DNA of 64,000 nucleotides from Candidatus Gastranaerophilales bacterium (GTDB lineage Bacteria > Cyanobacteriota > Vampirovibrionia > Gastranaerophilales > Gastranaerophilaceae). How positions within the stretch are numbered: position 1 is the first letter of the stretch; each line of letters opens with the position of its first letter. The position numbers and the translations under genes are program-made. This document shows, piece after piece, positions 48,809 to 55,539 of this stretch. The notes below the pieces were generated by a model. It was given only the letters and a program-made list of their open reading frames with translations, was not told the origin of the DNA and searched no databases. The DNA lies in the NCBI GenBank assembly GCA_944326565.1, contig CALVEL010000003.1, forward strand, positions 62,001 to 126,000, written 5' to 3'.

Positions 48809-49969
48809 ATGGAACTTTCAGGATTACAAATTTTCAAATATCTTCCAGCTGCTAAAAAAGCAAAATATTCAAATTGCAAAGAATGCGGATGTCCTACTTG
48901 TATGGCATTTGCTTTTAAGCTGGCCAAAGAAGCTATTGATATTGAAAAATGTAAATATATTTCAGAAGAGCTAAAAAAACTAATAGAAATATCACAGAAA
49001 AAAACTCAAAAAACAATAGAAATAAATAATTTAAAAATTGGAGGAGAAAATGTATTATACAGACATGAAAAAACATTTTTAAATCCGACTGCTCTTTGCA
49101 TAATGCTTGATTGCAAGAATCCTGATTTTAAAAAACAACTTGAAAAAGTTAAAAATTTTGAAATAACTATTTTAAATAAAACAAAACAAATAGACCTGAT
49201 AATTTTGAAAAATTCAAAAGAATTTGATTTACAAACAGAAAAAGATGAAAGAATTATTGAATATGAATATTTAAAAGAATTACCTATAAAAATTATTGAG
49301 GATAAAGATTTTACAAAAACTGCGGGGCAATTAAAATTTATAAGAGAAAAAGCCATTTTAGAAAAAGATGAAGATTATTCAAATCCTGTATGTATACATT
49401 TTTCAAAAATCAATATTCAGGAAAAAAAATCTTTAGATTTACTTTGTGCAAAATCAGCATTTTACATCTGCAAATATGCAAACATGCTATTATTTGAAAA
49501 TTTTAACGAAGCAATGATATCGACACTAATGATGTTGAGAGAAAATATTTTCACAGACCCGCAAAAACCGCTAAAAGTAGAATCAAAAATTTATGAATTC
49601 AAAAATGTGGATGAGAATTCACTAATATTCCTCACAACAAATTTTGCACTGACATTTTTTGCGGTTGCAAATGAATTAGAAAAACTTAATCAACCGTCTT
49701 ATTTAATAGTTACACCCGCAGATGGGATGAGCGTTTTGACAGCATGGTCAGCAGAAAAATTCACCGCTCAAATGGTTGTTAATATGCTCAAAAAATATGA
49801 TTTTACCTCAAAAGTTAAAAACAAAAAAATTATAATTCCAGGTCTTTTAGCTCATATGCAAAAAGAACTTCAATCAGAAATAAATAATGCTGGTCTGGAT
49901 TTTGAAATAGTAATCGGTACAATTGATGCTTGTGATATTTCCGAATTTGTAAAAAATTTCAAAATTTAA
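48809..49969 (+). CDS. acsC: Corrinoid iron-sulfur protein, large subunit (AcsC/CdhE family)
   Basis: A 386-residue protein. The N-terminal [4Fe-4S] domain has cysteines C23, C26, C31 and C48 (NCKECGCPTCMAFAFKLA), the C-X2-C-X4-C-X16-C spacing of the family, which reduces the corrinoid. A shortened central barrel follows. The C-terminal corrinoid-binding domain is clear: LTTNFALTFFAVANELEK, PADGMSVLTAWSAEKFTAQM and IIIPGLLAHMQKELQSEI. It is about 60 residues shorter than characterised AcsC, mostly in the middle. The ATG directly follows the acsD stop. It needs cobalamin, as nrdJ does. Confidence 0.87.
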   Translation: MELSGLQIFKYLPAAKKAKYSNCKECGCPTCMAFAFKLAKEAIDIEKCKYISEELKKLIEISQKKTQKTIEINNLKIGGENVLYRHEKTFLNPTALCIMLDCKNPDFKKQLEKVKNFEITILNKTKQIDLIILKNSKEFDLQTEKDERIIEYEYLKELPIKIIEDKDFTKTAGQLKFIREKAILEKDEDYSNPVCIHFSKINIQEKKSLDLLCAKSAFYICKYANMLLFENFNEAMISTLMMLRENIFTDPQKPLKVESKIYEFKNVDENSLIFLTTNFALTFFAVANELEKLNQPSYLIVTPADGMSVLTAWSAEKFTAQMVVNMLKKYDFTSKVKNKKIIIPGLLAHMQKELQSEINNAGLDFEIVIGTIDACDISEFVKNFKI

Positions 49970-50027
49970 CTAAAATATTTAAAATTTTTTGATATTTTTA
50001 TAAATTTCATTAAAATACATTACAAAG

Positions 50028-50057
50028 TTGAAATGTAGTGAAAAAAGATATTATACT
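50028..50057 (+). promoter_or_regulatory. Candidate promoter of the flagellar cluster
   Basis: TTGAAA (50028-50033), 18-nt spacer, TATACT (50052-50057), about 45 nt before the first flagellar gene. It resembles a housekeeping sigma-70 promoter, not the sigma-28 type used for late flagellar genes. Confidence 0.45.
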
Positions 50058-50101
50058 GTATTAGAGGGAAATTATACGTATAAAAAGGGATAGCCACAAT
50101 A

Positions 50102-51301
50102 ATGGAAAATATCTTACAGGCACTTGAGCATACCAAAATTTCCGTAACAGATAATTTGTACGAGGAATATGATTGGTTCAAAAAAGTTTTTCCAATCGCT
50201 GCGCAAAAATCAAGCGATGGATTTTTCCTGCCTGGGTTTAGGTTTGAATTAATTGGAATAAGTAAAAATATAAATTTATTAATGAATAAAGAATCTTATT
50301 TTGTAACAAAAATAAGAATTGATAAATTATATGATATGTTTTTCAGAATTTCTGACAAAACTGTTGCTATGCTGCTCGAAAAAGCTTTAGGCAGAGCAAA
50401 TAGAAGTTTTAATATTAATCGTCTAACCGATTTGGAAGGTGAAATTTTAACCGCTTTTAACGATTATATGTTTAGAATTATGTCAAAATTTTTGACACCA
50501 ACACCTGTTGTAAATATTAAACGAACAAATTTTGATATGATTCATTTAACTTTCATAGTCAAGAATAAAGAAACCGGAGAAGTCGGGAAATTTATCATAT
50601 CTCTCCCTTCCGTCAGACTAGAAGCAAATAAAGTCATTGTAAAAGAAGATAAATTTGAATTTTCTGATTTTTACAAATGCACAATCCCTGCAAAAATTCA
50701 AATAGGTTCTACCAGATTTACAGTAAGAGAAATGAAAGGTCTTGAACCTGAAGATATTATATTACTTGAAAACAGTCAACTTGATACACTTAAATTTATA
50801 ATGAAAAACTACGAAAAAGATTTTAAAATTAATCCCAACATGGGACTTGAATACCCATGGGATGGGGACGGAGGAAATAAAATGAGTGAAGAAACAGGAA
50901 ATAACAACTTATGGGATAGTATAGAAGTCGATATGTATGCAGAATTCGACCCTGTAAAAATGACTCTGGGAAATCTGAAAAAAATAGAGAACGGACTTGT
51001 AATTGATATAGCTGCACTTTATGACAATAAAGTTACATTGCGCGTAGAAAACAAAGTTATCGGTCATGGTGAGCTTGTAATAATTAATGACAGGTATGGG
51101 GTAAAAATTTCAGATATAGTAAAAGGCGGCACAGAAGCTGTAGAGGATATGCAATCAATACCGCAGGCTGCATCTCCTATGCAGGAACAATCTATGCCGG
51201 CAGAAAACCCAAATGAACCTATGCCAACACAAGAGCCACAGGCTAATGAAGAAGAAGAATTTGATTACAGTGACTTTGAACTGGAAGATGAGGATCTTTA
51301 A
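50102..51301 (+). CDS. Flagellar C-ring protein with FliM-like and FliN-like (SpoA) domains
   Basis: A 399-residue protein that appears to combine parts of FliM and FliN. Residues about 60-190 resemble the FliM middle/CheC-like region (LTDLEGEILTAFNDYMFRIM). A first SpoA domain lies at about 197-250 (CTIPAKIQIGSTRFTVREMK). A second, clearly FliN-like, lies at about 277-345 (DSIEVDMYAEFDPVKMTLGN, VENKVIGHGELVIINDRYGV). The tail is acidic (EEEFDYSDFELEDEDL). The CheY-binding EIDALL motif at the FliM N-terminus is absent. SctQ of type III secretion also has two SpoA domains, but the neighbouring fliO points to a flagellum. It is first in the operon. Confidence 0.75.
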   Translation: MENILQALEHTKISVTDNLYEEYDWFKKVFPIAAQKSSDGFFLPGFRFELIGISKNINLLMNKESYFVTKIRIDKLYDMFFRISDKTVAMLLEKALGRANRSFNINRLTDLEGEILTAFNDYMFRIMSKFLTPTPVVNIKRTNFDMIHLTFIVKNKETGEVGKFIISLPSVRLEANKVIVKEDKFEFSDFYKCTIPAKIQIGSTRFTVREMKGLEPEDIILLENSQLDTLKFIMKNYEKDFKINPNMGLEYPWDGDGGNKMSEETGNNNLWDSIEVDMYAEFDPVKMTLGNLKKIENGLVIDIAALYDNKVTLRVENKVIGHGELVIINDRYGVKISDIVKGGTEAVEDMQSIPQAASPMQEQSMPAENPNEPMPTQEPQANEEEEFDYSDFELEDEDL

Positions 51302-51326
51302 TTTTATTTAATATAGAGGATAAATT

Positions 51327-51812
51327 ATGGGAAGTTATATTTTGAATTTTACGGTGTATACAATGGCAATGTGCGGATTAATATTTTTCGCATTGTTCGT
51401 ATACAAAAAATTTGCAAATGGCGGAATATATTCCAAAAAATCGAATTTTCTGAATATAGAAGATACTCTGTCAATCGGTCCCAGAAAAACTCTATATGTA
51501 GTTAAAGCAGGAAATGAAAAATTTCTTATAGCTAGTGATACTGACAAAACTTCTCTTATTTCAAAATTAGAAACAGCTACAGTATCTGAATTTGAAATAC
51601 AAATGCAGAATGCTCAGTTAAAAAAACAAAATTTTTCTAATTCAATTTCATCACCGGAACAAAAGCCCCCTGTCCCTATTGAAAATTACAAAGTATCTCC
51701 GGATTTCAAAGGCATAGACGAACTTCCACAAATAGTTGAAATTACAAAAAAGAAAAATGCTAGAAAATCTGAAAATGTAATCAAAAGCATGATTTCGAAA
51801 GTAAAGGAATAA
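51327..51812 (+). CDS. fliO: FliO-like flagellar biosynthesis protein
   Basis: A 161-residue protein with one N-terminal membrane span (about 8-27) and a cytoplasmic domain beginning LNIEDTLSIGPRKTLYVVKA, the FliO-type pattern for a beta-rich domain. FliO assists assembly of the FliP-FliR export gate and is specific to flagella, not injectisomes. Position directly before fliP, with 4 bases between, supports the call despite low sequence conservation in this family. Confidence 0.8.
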   Translation: MGSYILNFTVYTMAMCGLIFFALFVYKKFANGGIYSKKSNFLNIEDTLSIGPRKTLYVVKAGNEKFLIASDTDKTSLISKLETATVSEFEIQMQNAQLKKQNFSNSISSPEQKPPVPIENYKVSPDFKGIDELPQIVEITKKKNARKSENVIKSMISKVKE

Positions 51813-51816
51813 ATTT

Positions 51817-52455
51817 ATGGATGCCATAAAAGATTTGAACCCTATAATTCAAATGCTTATAGTAATGACGGTATTTTCTCTATTGCCGTTTGTTTTTTGC
51901 TGTATGACAAGTTTTTTAAGGTTTGTAATCGTCTTTTCAATGCTAAAGACCGCAATGGGAACCCAACAGGTCCCACCTTCTATCGTAATTATAGGTCTTT
52001 CAATGATACTTACTTTTTTTACTATGGGGCCTACATTCCAAAGAATGTACGATATGGGAAGTGTTCCTTATAAACAAAACCAAAATATAGTGGAAGCTAT
52101 TAGCGAAGGCTCAAAACCTTTAAAAGAATTCATGATGAAGCAGACGAGAGAATCTGATTTGGCATTTTTTGTCGAGCTTTCACAAAAAACACCGCCAAAG
52201 TCCCCTGAAGAAATCACTGTCTGGCAGGTAGCACCAGCATTTATTATAAGTGAATTAAAAACAGCTTTCGAAATAGGATTTATTATATTCGTACCATTTA
52301 TCGTTCTTGATTTAGTAGTTGCAAATATCTTACTCGCATTAGGTATGTTTATGCTATCTCCGACAATTATCTCACTTCCGTTTAAACTACTTATATTCAT
52401 CGCAGTTGACGGATGGGCGCTTATCGTACAGGGACTTGTTACAAGTTACAATTAA
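51817..52455 (+). CDS. fliP: Flagellar export gate protein FliP
   Basis: A 212-residue membrane protein of the export gate. Family landmarks are MTSFLRFVIVFSMLKTAMGT, QQVPPSIVIIGLSMILTFFT, EFMMKQTRESDLAFF and AFIISELKTAFEIGFIIFVP, with the C-terminal ISLPFKLLIFIAVDGWALIV. It starts close to the first span, without the cleavable signal that E. coli FliP carries. Forms a helical FliP5-FliQ4-FliR1 complex in other bacteria. Confidence 0.93.
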   Translation: MDAIKDLNPIIQMLIVMTVFSLLPFVFCCMTSFLRFVIVFSMLKTAMGTQQVPPSIVIIGLSMILTFFTMGPTFQRMYDMGSVPYKQNQNIVEAISEGSKPLKEFMMKQTRESDLAFFVELSQKTPPKSPEEITVWQVAPAFIISELKTAFEIGFIIFVPFIVLDLVVANILLALGMFMLSPTIISLPFKLLIFIAVDGWALIVQGLVTSYN

Positions 52456-52477
52456 TGATTAAAAGGAAAAACAAACT

Positions 52478-52969
52478 ATGATGGAAGTCTTAGCAGAATA
52501 TTTATCAAAAGGTTTTATCGTAATGCTTACGATATCAATGCCTTGTGTACTTGTCGCCGCGGGAATAGGACTTGTGGTAGGTATTTTGCAGGCTGTGACA
52601 CAGGTACAAGAACAAACAATAGCAGCTGCACCTAAAATACTCGGGGTTTTCCTTGTAATTATAATAGGAGGATTTGGTTTTATCAGAATGCTTACCAATC
52701 TTTTTTATGAAGGTATGGCTCTTGCTTTCAACGGAATAAGTAAAAACGACAGCTATGTATTATCAGGTGATTATTATAAGTATACAACACCATTTCAAGG
52801 TGAATTAAAGAACAGATTTAACCACACAGGCGAAATTGATTACATAATGCGCCATCCTGGACAAATCCCTTTCATAAACAATCAGGAAAGACTAAAAGAT
52901 TCTCGCACAAACAGAATGCCTAATCCTCAACCTGACTTGACTGAGACAACTACAATTCTTGGGAGATAA
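52478..52969 (+). CDS. fliQ: Flagellar export gate protein FliQ with C-terminal extension
   Basis: A 163-residue FliQ. The first 88 or so residues are the normal two-helix hairpin (VMLTISMPCVLVAAGIGLVV, GILQAVTQVQEQTIAAAPKI, FLVIIIGGFGFIRMLTNLF). Beyond it lies an unusual hydrophilic tail of about 75 residues, containing YYKYTTPFQGELKNRFNHTG, YIMRHPGQIPFINNQERLKD and RMPNPQPDLTETTTILGR. Ordinary FliQ stops near 89 residues. The tail reads through with no frameshift and ends 8 bases before fliR. Confidence 0.9.
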   Translation: MMEVLAEYLSKGFIVMLTISMPCVLVAAGIGLVVGILQAVTQVQEQTIAAAPKILGVFLVIIIGGFGFIRMLTNLFYEGMALAFNGISKNDSYVLSGDYYKYTTPFQGELKNRFNHTGEIDYIMRHPGQIPFINNQERLKDSRTNRMPNPQPDLTETTTILGR

Positions 52970-52977
52970 AATCTCAA

Positions 52978-53760
52978 ATGGATACAATTTACGTTGAACT
53001 AATGAAAATGTTTCCAATATTGAATACCGCTCTTGCATCAGGCATATATGTATTTGCAAGAATTATGGGATTTTTCAGGTTTGCACCTGTTTTTAACAAA
53101 AAAGAAATTCCTGGAATGATTAAAATTTGTCTGGCACTTTTATTTACCATCATAATGACACCGTTTCTAAGACCTGAGACCATGGCAGGAACTGATGACT
53201 CTTTTGTATTGTCAATACTTTTGAATTTTGCTGTGGGAGCAATGATTGGATATCTTGCACAACTTATTCTTCTCGCTGTAGAAGCTGGCGCTGATATGAT
53301 AAATATGCAAATGGGATTATCTTCTGCAATGGTACTTGATCCTACCACATCAAGTCAGGTATCGATTTTAACAAGAATTATGGCACTTTTAGGCGTATTA
53401 ATTTTTATGCACATTGGTGGAGTATACTGGCTAATCAGAGCTCTATTGAGAAGTTTTGAAATATTTCCTCTTTTTGCTACATCTATCCCACTAAAAGAAA
53501 TAGTTAATATGGATTATTTAATAAAAATGAGTTCAAATGTCCTATTCATGGGACTTCAAATAGCCTCACCCGTTCTGCTTGCGACCTTGGGACAAGATAT
53601 TATTCTAGGTGTAATTTCAAAGACTGCACCTCAAGTAAACGTTTTCCAATTAAGTTTTCTTTTTAAACCCGTATTCGGAGCTGCGATTATGGTATGGATT
53701 TTGCCAATGTTGTTAAATGTAATATCAGATTACTTTACGACATATGCAAATATTTTTTAA
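52978..53760 (+). CDS. fliR: Flagellar export gate protein FliR
   Basis: A 260-residue membrane protein with about six spans. Family features: FARIMGFFRFAPVFNKKEIP (about 26-45), GAMIGYLAQLILLAVEAGAD and MINMQMGLSSAMVLDPTTSS (about 105-124), and ILGVISKTAPQVNVFQLSFL near 215. It completes the FliP-FliQ-FliR export gate. FlhA and FlhB, also needed for export, are outside the window. Confidence 0.93.
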   Translation: MDTIYVELMKMFPILNTALASGIYVFARIMGFFRFAPVFNKKEIPGMIKICLALLFTIIMTPFLRPETMAGTDDSFVLSILLNFAVGAMIGYLAQLILLAVEAGADMINMQMGLSSAMVLDPTTSSQVSILTRIMALLGVLIFMHIGGVYWLIRALLRSFEIFPLFATSIPLKEIVNMDYLIKMSSNVLFMGLQIASPVLLATLGQDIILGVISKTAPQVNVFQLSFLFKPVFGAAIMVWILPMLLNVISDYFTTYANIF

Positions 53761-53768
53761 ATCAGCCA

Positions 53769-53777
53769 TGATATAAT
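53769..53777 (+). promoter_or_regulatory. Extended -10 box of hemW, predicted leaderless start
   Basis: TGATATAAT, with TATAAT (53772-53777) ending 6 nt before the hemW ATG at 53784. It lies just after the fliR stop; no ribosome site is present between box and ATG. Confidence 0.5.
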
Positions 53778-53783
53778 TTTTTT

Positions 53784-54866
53784 ATGACAGAAAGTGCTTA
53801 TATTCATATCCCTTTTTGCAGACAAAAATGCTATTACTGCTCTTTTGTATCGTTTGCAATGCCGGAATTGATTGAGAATTACCTTGACGCTTTAAATAAT
53901 GAAATACAATATTTTTACAAAACAGAAAAATTAAAAACTTTGTACTTAGGTGGTGGAACTCCCTCAATTTTATCTGCAAATCAAATCGAAAAAATTATCT
54001 CAAATTTTAATATTTCAAAAAATACTGAAATTACAATGGAACTGAATCCTGAGTATATTAATAAAAAATATCTTACGGAATTAAAAAAAATCGGTATAAA
54101 CAGGTTAAGCATAGGCTGTCAGAGTTTTGATAATGAGATTTTAAAACTAATAGGGCGAAAACATACCTCAAAAGATGTTGAATTCGCAGTTAAAACAGCA
54201 CAAGATTTTGGATTTGATAACATTAGCCTTGATTTTATTTACGGGTTGCCGACTCAAAATATAGACAATTTTTTAAAAGATTTAGATATTGCCATAAAAT
54301 TAAATATCCAACACATTTCTTTATACGGATTAAAAATAGAAAAAGGCTGCTATTTTTATAAAAATCCACCCCAAAATATTGCAGATGAAGATATTCAGGC
54401 TGATATGTACCTTGGCGCTATTTCTAAATTATCAGATTTTGAGCATTATGAAATCAGTAACTTTGCTAAAAAAGATTTTTATTCCCGACACAACCTAAAC
54501 TATTGGAATAATGAAAACTATTACGGATTTGGACTATCAGCCCATGGATATGTTGAGAATGTACGCTATGCAAATAACGCCGATATTAAAAAATATATTA
54601 AAAATCCTTTAACAGAAAAAACAAAACATATTCTTTCCAATCAAGAGAGATTGGAAGAAGAAATTTTCTTAGGATTTCGCAGAATGACAGGAATAAATAT
54701 ACAAAATATAAATAAAAAATTCAACATTGAATTTGATAAAAAATATTCAGACATTTTATCAAAATATCTGAAAAGCGGTCACATAAAAAAAACAAATGAA
54801 GGATATTGTCTGACAAATAACGGTATTTTAGTAAGCAACATCATTTTATCGGAATTTTTAGAATAA
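53784..54866 (+). CDS. hemW: Radical SAM heme chaperone HemW
   Basis: A 360-residue radical SAM protein. The cluster motif C-X3-C-X2-C is C12, C16, C19 in IPFCRQKCYYCSF; the next position is Phe, as in HemW, where the coproporphyrinogen dehydrogenase HemN has a fourth cysteine. YLGGGTPSILS is at about 56-66, INRLSIGCQSFDNEILK at about 107-123, and DNISLDFIYGLPTQ follows. HemW binds heme and delivers it to target proteins. Older annotation would call it oxygen-independent coproporphyrinogen oxidase. Confidence 0.92.
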   Translation: MTESAYIHIPFCRQKCYYCSFVSFAMPELIENYLDALNNEIQYFYKTEKLKTLYLGGGTPSILSANQIEKIISNFNISKNTEITMELNPEYINKKYLTELKKIGINRLSIGCQSFDNEILKLIGRKHTSKDVEFAVKTAQDFGFDNISLDFIYGLPTQNIDNFLKDLDIAIKLNIQHISLYGLKIEKGCYFYKNPPQNIADEDIQADMYLGAISKLSDFEHYEISNFAKKDFYSRHNLNYWNNENYYGFGLSAHGYVENVRYANNADIKKYIKNPLTEKTKHILSNQERLEEEIFLGFRRMTGINIQNINKKFNIEFDKKYSDILSKYLKSGHIKKTNEGYCLTNNGILVSNIILSEFLE

Positions 54867-54867
54867 A

Positions 54868-54896
54868 AAATCCGCTTTTAAGTATAAAGCGGATTT
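54868..54896. terminator. Bidirectional terminator after hemW
   Basis: A perfect 11-bp stem (54868-54878 with 54886-54896; AAATCCGCTTT) with a 7-nt loop, between the convergent hemW and 54920-55363 genes. Confidence 0.8.
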
Positions 54897-54919
54897 CTTA
54901 TTTATGTAAACTTTACAAA

Positions 54920-55363
54920 TTAAGCAGATGCATTTGCAGCGTCATCGACTATTTTACTACCTTCCTCTGTAGCCTCAGCGGCTTTTTTACCAAACCATTT
55001 GCCAAGAGTAGCATCGTAAGATTTTTTAGCTGATTCACCAAACTTATAAACATAATCTTTTAATTTAGCTCCCCAGCCTTCAGCGCCTTCTGCTAATTTC
55101 CAAGACTCCATTTTACCTTTACCAACAGCTAATCCTAGTCCTGCCCAAAGTAGGAACAAACCTGCAACTATACCACCAATAATAGCACCGGTATGTTTTT
55201 TCTCTTTAGCTTCACCTTTTGTAGATAAATCAACTTTGTCTTCAGCCGGAGCTGTTTGCGGTTGTGCCGCACTTGCAGTATTTGAAAATTTTCCGGGTTC
55301 GTTAATTAAAGCATTCAGATCTTTATCTCCGCGGAAATTTACACTTGAAACAGAACTTATCAT
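54920..55363 (-). CDS. Hypothetical single-span membrane protein with FRGD N-terminal motif
   Basis: A 147-residue protein of unknown function. It begins MISSVSSVNFRGDKDLNAL; a low-complexity A/P/Q/T stretch follows (30-60), then one membrane helix at about 60-82 (AIIGGIVAGLFLLWAGLGLA). The C-terminal domain is helical and charged (LKDYVYKFGESAKKSYDATL). GGAGG lies about 5 nt before the ATG. The FRGD segment recalls FKGD near the start of the 31842-33533 product. No family is recognised. Confidence 0.78.
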   Translation of the reverse strand: MISSVSSVNFRGDKDLNALINEPGKFSNTASAAQPQTAPAEDKVDLSTKGEAKEKKHTGAIIGGIVAGLFLLWAGLGLAVGKGKMESWKLAEGAEGWGAKLKDYVYKFGESAKKSYDATLGKWFGKKAAEATEEGSKIVDDAANASA

Positions 55364-55539
55364 GAGAAAACCTCCTTATAATATATTACACACTTATTAA
55401 CACTAAAATAAAAACCTAGACATATATAATTTTGTCTCAAACAGAGATTTTTTACAATATTTGTTACAAAAGTTTACATAAAAATTGGAATATTTTTTAA
55501 TCTCGTGTCATCTTATAGGATGTAGGGAGGAAATTAAGA

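Noticed and set aside
50102-53760. Type III injectisome cluster
   Set aside because: SctQ-like double SpoA domains suggested it, but the FliO-like gene and FliP motifs fit a flagellum better; no secretin or needle genes are present.
53784-54866. Coproporphyrinogen III dehydrogenase (HemN)
   Set aside because: The motif is CxxxCxxC followed by SF, lacking the fourth cysteine of HemN; HemW fits.
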